Source of the DNA: Linnemannia schmuckeri
Taxonomy: Eukaryota; Mortierellomycota; Mortierellomycetes; Mortierellales; Mortierellaceae
Reading direction: 5' to 3'
NCBI GenBank assembly: GCA_029449235.1
Contig: JANATG010000015.1
Span: forward strand, 1,240,001 to 1,304,000
DNA length: 64,000 nt
This document shows, one piece after another, positions 1 through 11,916 of this stretch; positions within the stretch are counted from its first letter, which is position 1, and each line of letters starts with the position of its first letter. A model generated the notes under the pieces. It saw only the letters and a list, made by a program, of their open reading frames with translations, searched no databases and was not told where the DNA came from. A program made the translations under genes and the position numbers.

Positions 1-16
1 TCATTATTCTCGCCTC

Positions 17-873
17 TTGACCGTTGCAGACTTTTTTCAGCTTCGGTATGCACTGCCAACTCCAATCTACAACATGACCGCGTCGACAGGTTCCGCCAAG
101 AAGGGCTCTTCTGGCGGAGGTGGTGGTGGCGGCGGTCTGGATCAAAACCTGTCGGAGACGCGTCCAACTCCTCCACTCAAGCTACTATTCTCCTCCAAGA
201 CCTCAGGCGCCTCTTTCTCAACCCTTCTCCAAAAGATCACTTACCAAGGCCCCACCCTGGTGGTCATGAAGGATGAGGATGGCTATATTTTTGGGGCCTA
301 TGCTGACCAGGATTGGGAGCAAGGACCCAAATTTTATGGAACCGATCGCAGTTTCCTGTTCACCATTCGACCGACCTTTAGGATCTATCGCCCTAGCCAA
401 GGAATCAACAGCAACTTTCAGTACCTTGATTCGGGCACCAAGACTTTGCCGAACGGAATTGGGTTTGGTGGCCAGTTGAGGTACTTTGGTCTGTGGCTCG
501 CAAGTGATTTCCAGACAGGGCAGTCGGCTGCTGAGCCCTTGTGCTCGACGTTCCAGTCGCCTCGGTTATCCAAGCAGCAGAACTTTAAGCTTGACGAGAT
601 GGAAGGTATGGTGTCTGGATGGTTCACGCACCAGTGGAAGTGGCGAAAAGAAATTTGTAGAAATTGCTCAGTTTGTTAACGCGTCCCTTACTCTGAACTT
701 GCTTGGGAATAGTGTGGCAAGTCCACCCTTCGACGATCGACAGAGACGATTTGCCAAAGCACTCTGCGATGGATACTCATCCAGACGCGGTTGCGCTGCT
801 CGAGATGGCGAACCGCAAGATGTACTCCAAGGACGTCCGTGCTCCCGAGAATATTTACGACGATGACGACTAA
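17..873 (+). CDS. TLDc-domain protein (MEAK7/TLDC1-like), 3' part
   Basis: Two exons are visible: about 17-605 and 713-873, with a 107-bp GT-AG intron at 606-712. Splicing restores the end of the TLDc fold: the first exon stops after a Phe-Lys-Leu-Asp-Glu-Met-Glu stretch and the second continues Val-Trp, then an acidic Asp4 C-terminus. TLDc hallmarks seen are a Gly-Pro-Thr-Leu strand, an Asp-Gly-Tyr-Ile-Phe-Gly-Ala-Tyr strand, and Leu-Pro-Asn-Gly-Ile-Gly-Phe-Gly-Gly before Tyr-Phe-Gly-Leu-Trp. In this family (MEAK7, Oxr1) TLDc domains bind V-ATPase or act in mTOR/lysosome and oxidative-stress settings; which applies here is inference. A run of about nine glycines precedes the domain. The true start is upstream of the window: the reading frame is open to the edge and the first in-frame ATG is at 74. 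It is convergent with the tubby gene, 143 bp apart. Confidence 0.85.
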
Positions 874-1016
874 AACAGTTCCCTTGCTATAAATAATTTC
901 ATCCGCACATAATGGATATTTGAAGAATCTTTAATGTCGACCGCTAAAGGAGTAATGCTGGTCGATCAGTCTTGTTTTTCTTGAATTTGATGCTATTTTG
1001 TTTGACGCAATTGGTT

Positions 1017-2779
1017 CTACTCGCATGCAAGTTTGGCGTCAAAGCTGGTGAGGGCAAAGGCAAAGGCCTGGAAGGGCGTCATGGGGTACTGGCAATCCAT
1101 TGTGAAGTTGTCCTGTGAAGTCTTTCCGAACTGCATAATAATGTAGTCCACTACGTAAGAGAAAGCGATAGGGAAACATAATGGGTGCATAAGTATAGGT
1201 TGACGTTTCGCAAGACAAGATAGAATGCTTCAACGGAGTTAGAACGCTTACAGTCATTGTCGTGGACAATTTGAAAGTTCTTGACGGATGCCAATGAGAC
1301 GCGTCCTCCAAAGTTCAGCACAAACGAATTCGTGTCTAGAAAGAACACAACAGGATGCGGGTTAGTCCCCTATATATCAGCCTACAGACGTCTTCATGCT
1401 CGCCGGTATTCGAATTGTATCCTTGAGGGTTACCATCGTTCCATTGAGGACTCTTGTTTCGGAGAACCAGGAGGTCGGTCATGTCGCGGTCGGTCATACG
1501 GCCAATCAATGTATCCTTAATCTGGGTTGGTCGTCGCTCGACCATCTCTCCTTCTGCAGTCATTGTGTTCATCAGGATCGTCATTTTCCTGGGCCCCTTT
1601 AGTCCCAGCACATTTGGGTTCTGTAGGCAAGAAATGTGTTAGCAAGGGTCGTAAATAAGAAGGACTCCTAGACTTCCACAACAAATCGTCCAAAGGTATA
1701 CACGAAAGAAAACAACTTACGTAGATGACAGCGCCAAGTTCTTGTCTCACAGGATTCTTGATCTCAGCTTTCGCCTTCTGGTCCTGTGCTGCTCTAGCTC
1801 CTCCTTCTCCTCCTCCTCCTCCTCCGTTATTGGCACTGTTATTCGAAATTCCACTTGACTGTCCCTCTGCCTCAGCCGCTGCTTGTACCGGTGCTGCATT
1901 TCCCGAGAAGGGGTTCCGTCCATTAGAGTAAACATTAAACGCAGTGCCTAAGAAGTTGGATCTCAACTTTCCTAAAACCCCATAATTTTCATCACTCGCC
2001 TTTCGGTCATAGTCGGCAGGGTGATGGTCCATGTCACTGGTGATCGCATAGTATGATCCTCGGCTTCGTTTCTTCTTGGTCGCACGTAAGAGACGGACTC
2101 GAGAGGATCGGGAGGGTTCTTCAAGAGTGAGTTCGTAGGTTGGGTACATGCGCTTGTCGACGCCTTCGTTCTTACGGACGATCCTGCACATGAACTTTAG
2201 CCCTTGCGGAACTGGACTATTACACCATACAAACGTACAAAAAATTTAGAAATATGTTCTTTGCGTAATATTTGTGGCGGTGAAGGGGCGTTGGTAATAC
2301 AATGGAGAGAGTGAGAGAGATACGTACGACATGACGGTATCATGCAAGAGTTTTGGACAGATCAAATCGACCTGGGATCCAAAACTAAAAGGCTCCGTGT
2401 TGTGTGTGGTGGGCTGGTTGATGACATAGGGTGCAGGCATCGGGTTCGGGGCCGGTTGGACCAACGCTTCTGCACTTGCTCCATCGCTCGGTACCAGGCG
2501 AGTACTGCTACTGCCGCCACCGGCATCGTTTGCTCCGACAAGGTCGTCGTCTCCTTCGTCGTCAAAGTCCGAGTCGTCGTCTTGGGTATTGTTGCTATTG
2601 TTGCTGTCAGGTTCGTGTCCTGGTCCGCTATTGTGAGTACTGCTGTTGCTGCTATTGTTATTGTTGGAGAGTGGGGAGGGGCCGTTGGGTAAGAAGGAGG
2701 ATGGTTCTGCAGGGAGGAGACGGGAACCGTATGGGTTTGGAGTGTGAGGGGTGTGTGAGGATGAGGTTGACGATGCCAT
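1017..2779 (-). CDS. Tubby-like protein
   Basis: Five exons on the minus strand: 2779-2328, 2216-1721, 1620-1434, 1335-1252 and 1150-1017, giving 450 residues with all phases compatible. Residues 1 to about 145 are low-complexity (Ser/Asn/Asp-rich). The rest is the tubby C-terminal barrel: a Cys-Arg-Ile-Arg-Lys first strand, a Lys-Lys-Lys-Arg-Ser-Arg patch before a Ser-Tyr-Tyr-Ala-Ile strand, a Gly-Pro-Arg-Lys-Met strand, Val-Lys-Asn-Phe-Gln-Ile, and the diagnostic end Phe-Asp-Ala-Lys-Leu-Ala-Cys-Glu. Tubby domains bind PI(4,5)P2 at the plasma membrane; the basic patch sits where the family's lipid-binding residues lie. A Gly/Ala/Asn-rich insertion of about 50 residues interrupts the barrel near residue 235. 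The ATG at 2779 was chosen because the in-frame sequence upstream is the translation of CT-rich leader DNA. The N-terminus is less certain than the domain. Confidence 0.94.
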
Positions 2780-4236
2780 AACTAGTGATCTGGGAGATGG
2801 AGTGAAATGAGAAGAAAGCCTTTTGTAGGAGAAAGAGTGATGGGGATGAAGGACGAGGAAGAAAGGAAAGTAGAGGAATGAGGAAGTGCGCAAGAAAGGA
2901 AAAAAAAGTAAAGGTGCGATGCTAACACGAAAAAAAAGTGAAAAACGAGACAAGGCGAGGCAAATTCAAGGGGCAATTAAGCGGCAGACAAACTATGGCA
3001 AAGGAAAGGCAAAAAAAAAGTAAGGGGGTTGTATTGTAAATGTTTCGCTCGGCTATTGTCTGTTTGATGTTTGCAAAGTGAGGATAGGGGGACGAGGGTG
3101 AACAAACGAGCAACGAGCAAACGGGCACAGAGAATATGCTGATGATATCCTTATAGTAGTCGCTTCGAGCATCACCAAAGCAAGGCCGAGGACAGTCTTC
3201 ATCAGCGCCACCAATTTTGCTGGCTCCAATCAAAAGTAAAAGAGCGCGCAAACATTCGCGCGGTATATTCAGCGGATCATCTGTCAAGCAATCGAACCCG
3301 CTTCTCTGCTTTATCCACCCTCTCTGCCTCAATAGTCTGTCATGAAGAATGATGGCTCATGACCCTCCTTTGATATCGAGGCCCTAATTTTTCCTTTTTT
3401 CTCTTCAGCACAATTCTGCATGCGTACCATACATGTGTCTCCCTGGCCTTGCAGGTTGTATCTCCACCCGCACTCGAATTGCCTACATAAAGCAAACTTT
3501 TCCAAGAAAGGCACCATTGTTGGGTTCCCTTCTTCTCCTCAACACCGTCCAATCTTCATTCTCTTACATTCCGCCTTCCTTTCCTCCGTTCTCTTCTTTC
3601 TCATCACCATGGGAAACTGAACGTTGACAGACTTTGTCAGCAAACAACGGGCTCCAATCATCAGTGGCCGTCTCTCCTTTTTTCTGTATTCAGGAGGCCT
3701 TGTTTGCCACCATTTTACCCTATTCAAAAACTTAAAAAAACCGGCTCCAGTAGATATCCTCTCCTGTTTATTGTTCTACCGCCAGTATAGTGAGCTTTCA
3801 ATACATATCTACCCTTTCGTATTCACAGTATCAAATGACAGTATCAGTATGCTGTCTGCCTTATCGTCCTTACTTAATTCTTTGACAACATATCGGAAAA
3901 GAAAGTTTCACTGTCTCACGTTTTGCCTCAGTCCCGTCTCCGATCCTGTAGCCGTCATCTATATCTATCGTCTATTGAATGATCTCGACACCACTTTGGT
4001 TGGGGAGATCTTACAGCAACCTGGTTCTCAGAAGGTGGTTAGTGTCAAGAACGCGTACAATAAGCCTCATCGATATTGTGTCCATATATTCGCATCGACA
4101 GCATACAATAATTTGAGCATTAGGTACAAGTAGCTGGTACCAATCCTCGAAACCTTACCAAGTCTCCAAAGGTGCCGTTAATCGCGGAAGTCGTCAGACC
4201 ATCCAAGAGCTTTTCCGATTTGCTGAGAGATCGAGC

Positions 4237-4398
4237 ATGTTTGCCCAATACTACGGATATACACCTGGGGCTGCCGCAGTTCTAGGGGGGGTCCTGTACT
4301 TCCGATACGGATGGTTGTCGATCGATGCTAGGATCTCGAGACAGTATTGGCTGCCGAAGAATGGATTCAGTTGGATTCTGAGGAGTGCTGCGGGATGA
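4237..4398 (+). pseudogene. Short coding-like fragment, unidentified
   Basis: An ATG at 4237 opens a 53-residue frame beginning Met-Phe-Ala-Gln-Tyr-Tyr-Gly-Tyr-Thr-Pro-Gly-Ala-Ala-Ala-Val. That start faintly recalls the Tyr-Gly-Tyr-x-Pro opening of fungal RTA1-type membrane proteins. It then crosses a G7 tract and loses resemblance. A neighbouring frame at about 4430-4515 also reads as plausible protein, including a Pro-Arg-Pro-Tyr-Thr-Asn-Pro-Glu-Glu stretch, before a stop. The broken frames suggest a decayed gene or a missed intron-rich gene. I cannot identify it. Confidence 0.2.
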
Positions 4399-4811
4399 CA
4401 TCACAACATTGTCTGTCAGGAACCTCGACATCTTCCGCGTCCATATACAAACCCTGAGGAGATGGCCAGCCATTATCGTTCTTACTTTGACGACTCTCGC
4501 GTCTCTCAACGCTGAGACAACCACGGCTCCAGTGGCGGAATGCATCAGGTTGCGTGATCTCGGATGTGAAGAGCTACCGTGGTAGTCCTTGCACTTTCTT
4601 TAAAAACACTAAAACAAATTGAATGATTATTATGGAAAATAGTTGCCATTTGGTCACAGAGTCTATTCGGTGAATATTGATGCTTGTATCCTGTATTGCC
4701 GCATTCCTTTTGTTGCCTATCGGCGGGCAGGATATCTGAGCTGGGCTGCAAGAACTGGCTAGGTTCTAGGTTCATGAAATGTCAAATATGAACAGTTGGT
4801 GGCGCAAAATC

Positions 4812-4830
4812 CAATTTGAAATTCAAATTG
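4812..4830. promoter_or_regulatory. Perfect 9-1-9 palindrome upstream of complex I gene
   Basis: CAATTTGAA, a central A, then TTCAAATTG forms a perfect 19-bp palindrome about 250 bp before the complex I start codon. It could be a transcription-factor site or chance in AT-rich DNA. No known factor is assigned. Confidence 0.25.
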
Positions 4831-5080
4831 TATAGAATGTGCATCTCCGAAGTTTACGGTGACGATTTTCCTTCGGAAATCGGTGCTCTGTGTGTCCGAC
4901 AGCAGTTCCTGGTGAGATTGCAAAAAAAGATCATCGTCCGGACACTCACTCTCCACTACTTCATCTCCCTCCTCCCCACTCTTCCCTTCCCGCCTCTTCT
5001 CTCACACCCTTCCTTCCCTCCCTTCCCTCCTCCCTCTTCACCACTCTCTCTTTTTTCATACATATACATACACGCACATC

Positions 5081-8009
5081 ATGTTCCGCGCGTTGTCACA
5101 CACCAGCAGAGCCGCTCTGCGACAGGCCGGAGGTAACGGATTCAAAACACTCTCTTCCTCTCATCACCACTTCGGAAAAGTGACGGATGCTACTTTTCCA
5201 CATCAACAACCTGCAGGACATCAAATCAACAGGACGACACTCTTACCCGCGGCCGGTGTACACTCTCAGGACAAGCTCCGGTGATCTTCATCTCACATGG
5301 ATCTTCAAAGTCCGGCAAGAGGGAAGGAAAAAGGGCAAGAAATCGCGATCTCGGACCTTGTGATCCGAATCCCTGTACTCATCGAACACCACAAAGCCGA
5401 CACGACAATCCACCTGTCTGCAACCACTCGAATACACGCCGACCAGCCCTTTTGATGAAGGTATCCTTCCACACACACATACAGATACACCCTACTCACA
5501 CTCACTCGCACTCTCTGTACATATGACACGGTACTAGCCCCCCGCCACTTCCGCACCTCTGCTGCCGTCAAGAACGAGGTCGAAGTTTTCGTGGATGGCA
5601 AGGCTGTCAAGGTCGAGGCCGGATCTGCCGTTATTCAGGCTTGTGAGAAGGCTGGCGTTCACATCCCCCGTTTTTGTTACCACGAGCGTCTTTCCGTCGC
5701 CGGAAACTGCAGAATGTGCTTGGTTGAGGTCGAAAAGTCCCCCAAGCCCGTCGCCTCGTGCGCCTTCCCTGTCATGCCTGGAATGAAGATCAAGACTGAT
5801 ACCGTCCTCGTCAAGAAGGCCCGTGAGGGTGTCATGGAGTTCCTTTTGGCTAACCATCCCCTCGACTGCCCCATTTGCGACCAGGGAGGAGAGTGTGATC
5901 TCCAGGATCAGTCCGTCCGCTACGGTTCGGATCGTGGTCGTTTCTCCGAGGTTGTTGGCAAGCGTGCCGTTGAGGACAAGGACTTGGGACCTTTGGTCAA
6001 GACTACCATGACTCGTTGCATTCACTGCACCCGTTGTGTCCGTTTTGCCAACGAGGTTGCCGGTTTCCAGGATCTCGGTACCTCTGGACGCGGTAACGAC
6101 ATGCAGATCGGAACTTATATCGAAAAGACCATGAACTCTGAGGTAATGTGTCCGATCAAAATCGCGTTTCATTTATTGTGGATGTTTTAGTCAACTGGAA
6201 AAGGAGACGTGCTTGTTTCTTGAATTTCAGTCTTCTAACTACTTTCATCTTTTCTTCTTCATACGGCTATGTAATGATCGCTTTGACTGGACACTACAAT
6301 ATTGACGACACAATCCGGACAATAACATGGGCATGGATATCACAACCTCAACATTCACAACCAACTCATTCAAACGACAACAGATGTCTGGAAACTTGGC
6401 TGATGTTTGCCCCGTTGGAGCCCTTCTCTCCAAGCCCTACACCTTCAACGCCCGTCCCTGGGAACTCAAGAACACCGAGTCGATCGATGTTCTCGACGCC
6501 CTCGGATCCAACATTCGCGTTGACTCTCGCGGTGTCGAGGTCATGCGCATTCTCCCCCGCTTGAATGAGGATATTAACGAAGAGTGGATTTCGGACAGAA
6601 CTCGTTCCGCCTACGACGGTCTCAAGACCCAGCGTTTGACCACCCCCATGATCCGTAAGGGCGATACTTTTGTCAACATCAACTGGGCTGATGCCCTTCA
6701 GAAGGTTGCCTCGGAGATGAAGGCTGCTGGCCCTGGTATCAAGGCCATCGCTGGTCAGTTGGCCGATGCCGAGTCCCTTGTTTCTCTCAAGGATCTCGTC
6801 AACACTCTCGGATCCGAGAACGTCACTGTCGACAACCGTCGCCAGGATACCCCTGCTCACGGTGCTGATTTCCGCTCCAACTACTTGTTGAACTCGACCA
6901 TTGCCGGTATTGAGCAGGCTGATGCCCTCCTCTTGATCGGAACCAACCCCCGACATGAGGCCTCAGTCATGAACGCTCGTATCCGCAAGGCTTTCGTCTA
7001 CAACGGCCTCAACATCGGACTCGTTGGTGCCCCCGTCGACTTGACCTACGACTACGATCACATTGGTGCTGACACTGCTTCGCTCGAGGCTCTTGTCTCT
7101 GGCAAACACGCCTTCTCTGAGCAGCTCGCTACCGCCAAGAACCCCATGATCATTATCGGAAGTGGTGTCAGCGACTTGCCCGACAGCGAGTACGTCTTCT
7201 CCTCGGTCTCCAAGATCGTCAACCAGCACAAGGACAAGTTCTTCCAGGAGAACTGGAACGGATACAACGTGCTCCAGCGCGTAAGTTCTTTTTGACCATT
7301 CTTTTTTCTAACTGACTTGTATCTGCATATGTAGTACCTGTTGTTAACCCTAATGTTTAATTCTATGATGAAAAAATAGGCTGCTAGCAGAGCTGCTGCT
7401 TACGATATTGGATTCGTCCCCCAAGCCAAGGAGACTGGAAAGACTTCGTTCGTTTACTTGCTCGAGGCTGATGAGATCTCTGCCTCTGATATTCCCAAGG
7501 ATGCCTTTGTTGTCTACCAGGGTCACCACGGAGATGTCGGAGCTCAGTATGCCGATGTGATCTTGCCCGGAGCCACCTACACTGAGAAGAACGCCACTTA
7601 TGTCAACACAGAGGGTCGTCCCCAGCAGACTCGCGCTGCCGTGCCACCACCTGGCGCTGCCCGTGAGGACTGGAAGATTATCCGTGCCATCTCTGAGGTT
7701 GCTGGCGCTACCCTCCCATACGACGATGTCCACCAGGTCCGCGACCGTCTCCGTGACATTGCCCCCTCATTCGCCCACTACAACGTTGTTGAGCCTAGCT
7801 CAGTGGCCGTTGCCTCGTTGGGTCTCTCTACATTGAACAAGTCTGGAGCCAAGTCTGCCAAGTCTCTGCTGACCCCGGTGATCTCTGACTACTACATGAC
7901 CGATTCTATTACCCGTGCCTCGTCAACAATGGCCAAGTGCTCGGTTGCCTTTTCCAAGGGCACCCATCGCCCAGAGGAGTCCGAGTTCAAGATTGAGGCC
8001 CATGCTTAA
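5081..8009 (+). CDS. NDUFS1: NADH:ubiquinone oxidoreductase 75-78 kDa subunit
   Basis: Four exons: 5081-5132, 5538-6142, 6384-7280 and 7380-8009, giving 727 residues, the same length as the human protein. It carries electrons through the iron-sulfur clusters of complex I in the mitochondrial matrix arm. The first 30 or so residues are an Arg/Ser/Ala-rich import presequence. A 2Fe-2S ferredoxin-like domain follows, then all three family signatures: Cys-rich Pro-Arg-Phe-Cys-Tyr-His with Cys-Arg-Met-Cys; Cys-Pro-Ile-Cys-Asp-Gln-Gly-Gly-Glu-Cys; and Arg-Cys-Ile-His-Cys-Thr-Arg-Cys-Val-Arg. The molybdopterin-oxidoreductase-like domain follows. Exon 1 holds only 17 codons and is separated by a 405-bp intron. 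The second intron (241 bp) falls at the conserved Asn-Ser-Glu / Ser-Gly-Asn-Leu boundary. Its presence shows a complex I-dependent respiratory chain, unlike Saccharomyces. Confidence 0.98.
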
Positions 8010-8519
8010 AGTCTTGGTCCCTTGCTTAATTTAATGACCCCCCCATTCTTGAAGACGAAAATAACCCATACGAACGAGACGAGGTAGAGCGAAGATAGCG
8101 AGTAGAGAAAGAGAGAGAGAGTGAGCATTGCACTTTTAGAATATCAATATTACCACAACTTTTCATTTTACATGCAGAGTCTTCAGATGTCAATGTTCGC
8201 TCCTTTGCTTAATTTCTGATCCATGTCACGTTGCGATATGATTTGCATTCTATTGTTGATTTCATTCATAAGAAATATGCACATCGCCATGTCACAAAAC
8301 AAAGAATAACGCAGTATTTCATGAATATGTAAACCTACAACAATGCGATTTTTTCGAGGATGTTACTTGGATTGCATTGAAATAGCCGCTGTGTCCCTTT
8401 GTTCTTTTCATCATATCCTTATCTCTCAGAATATATTGTCAACAGCACTTCTATCGAACAATGTTTCGATCCTCAACAGACCAACCAGCTTTACTTGACG
8501 TCGCGCCCTGCTGAGGAAA
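8010..8519 (+). other. 3' flank of the complex I gene
   Basis: AT-rich sequence after the stop codon, with a GA-repeat patch at about 8100-8122. No gene is supported. Confidence 0.5.
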
Positions 8520-8525
8520 ACAAGA

Positions 8526-9421
8526 TGGATGCAAATTGCCCGGGGATATGCTTCAAAGGCGCATTGCGATTGATGTTCTCAACAGTATCCCTTGATCAAT
8601 GCGCCTCATTCTCTTTTCCAATCCTCTTTGTAGGCTGATATGCTCATATCGTTTGTGGAGAATGAGGGATTTTTGGGGCTTGCAGAGTTCTTCATCAACA
8701 CAGACGAGATGGACGACATTTTGCAGGATAGTCTACAAGTTGCAGCCATCCTCGCAGACAGGAAGCCCTTATCGGACGAGCGGGCACGACCCATGGGAGA
8801 GTGTTCTTTTGTCGGAGAGGGTTGTCAGCGGATCTATCCGAGGAGTCCCAAATCCCTACTTCACTTGCAACTCTCCTTGTTCTTGCAATGAACGGTGGCA
8901 TCGCTACACACTTTCAGCTACAAACTAATACACAACGCCCTCCAATCCTCGCACCTTTACTCCCAGGACCTCTACTCCTAGGGCACCTCTCGAAGATTCT
9001 TCTCGTCGACATTTGCCTCTTTTCTACGAGAGCGGCTCTTCTCGACTATACCCAGTTGAACCCACGTACCGCTGTTGGAGTTCTGCATGCGATATCCAGG
9101 CATTTTGGAGTTTCACGATTCTACCCTCTGTCGTCGATGGCAATAGATCCGGAGCCAGTGCACCCAGATATTCTCATGAGCCTGTTGATAGGCCAGAGCA
9201 TCAATGAGGTAAAAATGAAGGCGGCGTCGGACTCGAACCACAGCGACGGGGTTGCAAGGGGGACAGCGACAGCGATAGCGATTCGAAAAAAGGAGAGCAG
9301 AAAGAGTTGAACCCCAGAACTCGATATCGACGCAAGGAGCGGGCAGGTTCGCAACGACAGCGTCTCAACTTTTCGGATATCAAAAAGAAAGGGTGCATTG
9401 CCGAGTACAAGGAGCTCTGGT
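8526..9421 (+). pseudogene. Unresolved coding-like region (cryptic or decayed gene)
   Basis: Several protein-like stretches lie in different plus-strand frames without one clean open frame. Frame 1 of the picture: ATG 8526 to about 8585, then a possible intron 8585-8633, then a good-looking acidic stretch at 8634-8815 with an Asn-Glu-Gly-Phe-Leu-Gly-Leu-Ala-Glu segment. A hydrophobic stretch follows at about 8850-9208. It can be spliced, with a 50-bp intron at 9209-9258 and phase kept, to a Lys/Arg-rich tail ending Ile-Ala-Glu-Tyr-Lys-Glu-Leu at about 9415, before another GTATGT donor. I recognise no family. It may be an intron-rich real gene, or a pseudogene with frameshifts. Transcript data would decide. 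Confidence 0.3.
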
Positions 9422-10504
9422 ATGTGTCACTGCACCGTACAAACCATGACGAACAATCATAAATATATGCTCGTACAATCCCCTAATACTTTTTTTTGTT
9501 CTTTCCATCCTATTATTTAACAATAAACCAAAACAAAATCGATGACAAAAGCCACCCACAAATGAAAATAAGAAGGGAGGGCTTCTTTTTTCTTCTTTCT
9601 GTTTCTTTCGCTCCATTCCCCTTTCCCCTTCCAATTCCCTACATTCCACCTCTCTTTTCATACCTTCCATCGCCATTTCCCCATCTTCCTCCTCACGTTT
9701 TGATTCCAGGTTCTTTTGGTAAGTTTTCTTTATTCGGCTTACAACAACATCCTTTACAAATACACATATCCCTGTTTGCTATGATGAAAATTTTGAATTA
9801 CCCTGTCGGTGAACGCAGAGGTATCCGTCTTTACGGCGGACCGACCCACCTTGTGCACACCATATGGCTATGGTATCAAAACGCGCTTCTATTTAGGGCG
9901 CTGTCTGAGCTCTCTTCTCTCTTCTCTTTTCTTCACTCCTGTATTGAAGCACGACTGATGTTGAGGCGTTGAGACTAACCCTTTACCTTTTGGTTTGGTA
10001 TCTCCCAGTTTTTTTAGCAGTTACCGTCGACCAAGTCCTTTGTGGAAATGATAATTAGCAGATGCCCAGTTAGAGATGAATAATAAAAACGATATCAAAA
10101 ATACACCTTTCGATCAATTGAACTGTCGTGAAATCCATTATATAGTGGTTTTTTTATTTTCGTGCTGAAGGGTATCTGTTGCTTCCTTGCATCGAAAAGG
10201 TTGAAAGGAATAGCGCGTCCAAAAGGCAACGATGATCCGATCCAACGTTGTTTTGGTGCGAGGGGAAAATTTTTCATTTCATCGAGCCTCAAAAATGCAA
10301 GTCATGTTCAACGGCACATTTTTTTTCTTCTGTAATTGTTGTTTCTCCTTTTGCATTCACTCGTTCCATTCATTCGTTCGTTCGGTCATTCCTTTCCTTG
10401 CTCCACCATCTACAACTTCTGCTACTACCAACCACCGCTAGCACTAACCAGCACCATCTCCAAGCAGTAACCAGCCAGTAACAACCTATATAATACTTCA
10501 AGCG
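9422..10504 (+). other. Intergenic region upstream of the Cms1-like gene
   Basis: AT- and CT-rich sequence (CT-rich at about 9580-9700) with no supported gene. A TATAATA motif lies at about 10490, too close to the ATG to act as an ordinary TATA box. Confidence 0.5.
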
Positions 10505-11729
10505 ATGGCAGCAAAAGTAAAAGATTCCGGTGATGCCTTGGAGGACGACTTCCAGGCCTCCGATACCGAATACCTCAGTGACGGGCAGGACGGTGGCGAG
10601 CAGTTTGATGCCTCGGATGACGAGAACGATGCTTCTACCGCTGGATCCAAGCGCAAGGCTGGTTCTTCTGCTGCCCCTGAGGCACCTAAAAAGAAGAAGC
10701 AGAACAAGGTATTTACTACTTAATACGCATAGATGTCAACTTCGACCACTGTTGTTAAACGAGCAGGCACATTGCTGTGACCTGAATCGAAACTGTTGAC
10801 CAAGCAAACTGATACCCTGTTTTATTTTCATGTTATCCATTCTATATAGTCGAAGAAAGCGCGGGCAGAGATCAACAATACACCGATTGGGAAGCGCACC
10901 AAAGCAGATCAGATCGAAGCCCTGAACGATAGCCAGGACCGAGCTCTCGAGCATCTTTCCTCGATCGAACGGGACGAGCGCCGGATACCCGTCTCGGCCA
11001 TCAAGGACGTCTCGCCCTTTGCCCTCGACCATACCCTTGTCCATCTCGAATCCTTCCTCAAATTCGCAGTTGAGGCCTGGAAGACAAAGTTGCTTGTCAA
11101 GGATGCTCAGGCGATTCCTTCAAAGTACGCCCAGGCTAACTTTGGCAAGGGCGGTGCTGATGCGGGTAACAACAAGGGTGGAAAGAAGGAGAAGAAAAAG
11201 CCTTTGGAGTCGGTCGATAACTTACCCAAGGGCGCGCCTGTGGTGTTGATTGTGAGTGCTAGTGGAATCAGGGCCGTAGATGTCATTCGTGCGTTGCCTT
11301 TGTTTGCGGAGGCTGCCAAGATTGGAAAGTTGTTTGCGAAGCATTTGAAGGTCCCTGAGCAGGTACATTTCCTGGAGAACACTTGTACGCATATTTGTGT
11401 TGGTACTCCTAACCGTATCGACAAGTTGATCTCTGACGGTAAGTGTGGCCTTTATTTATTTGTTTGTTTGTTTGTACACTATTGACAGTTGAGGGGAGGA
11501 TTAGTCTATGCAAGTCATTAATTTGTTTTCACTCTTTTGTGCATGGTGTGTTATAGGAGCGTTGGACTTGAGCAGACTGGAGTTGGTGTTGATCGACGCG
11601 CACATGGATGCCAAGAAGAGAACTATTCTGGATATCCAGGAGATTCGCATCGATCTGTTCAGAATGTTGGGTTTGGAGGCCCTTGAGGACAAGTTCAAGT
11701 CTGGCCAGACCAAGCTCGCCTTCTTCTAA
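10505..11729 (+). CDS. CMS1: Cms1-like 90S pre-ribosome protein (CMSS1 family)
   Basis: Three exons: 10505-10708, 10850-11438 and 11557-11729, giving 321 residues; yeast and animal relatives are about 280-290. The family belongs to the U3-containing small-subunit processome and acts in the nucleolus. Residues 1-70 are acidic and Ser/Asp-rich, followed by a Lys-Lys-Lys-Lys basic stretch suited to nuclear targeting. The rest resembles a reduced DEAD-box helicase fold: Val-Leu-Ile-Val-Ser-Ala-Ser-Gly-Ile-Arg-Ala, then His-Ile-Cys-Val-Gly-Thr-Pro-Asn-Arg-Ile-Asp-Lys, which parallels the helicase TPGR motif. No Walker A or DEAD box is visible, as expected for Cms1, so it is not an active helicase. 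It ends in a conserved block that includes a Gln-Glu-Ile-Arg segment. The 3' end faces GAA1, 187 bp away. Confidence 0.9.
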
Positions 11730-11916
11730 GCAACCAGCTCTCGTGGGCAAACTTTTCTTTTCGACCTCCTCGACATTTTTGCGCGACTCCCTTTACACTA
11801 TTCATAGCATTCTTTTTAGCATTTCGCATTTTTTCACCATAAATAACACCCTCAAAATATAATGATATATTCGTGCGTTTTAATTTTCAGAGAGAATTGG
11901 TAAAAAAAAGGTCATC

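Larger units (their letters stand above)
2780..5080. other. Divergent intergenic region, tubby / complex I
   Basis: This region lies between two divergently transcribed genes. The part next to the tubby gene is GA-rich on the plus strand (CT-rich leader on the coding strand). The part next to the complex I gene (about 4960-5060) is strongly CT-rich. The longest open frame (3624-4133, +) has no domain-like pattern. A short segment at 4134-4590 shows scattered coding-like stretches and is listed separately. Confidence 0.6.

Noticed and set aside
3624..4133. 169-codon open frame on the plus strand
   Set aside because: Composition is Leu/Ser/Phe-rich without domain-like patterning, and it sits in an AT-rich spacer; likely chance.
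5534..6172. Long antisense frames under the complex I gene (also 6366-6956)
   Set aside because: They mirror codon bias of the highly conserved sense gene and show no domain.
9205..9290. tRNA-like B-box (GGTTCGAGTCC) on the minus strand followed by a T-run
   Set aside because: The T-arm stem does not pair and no A-box or acceptor stem could be found at the right distance.
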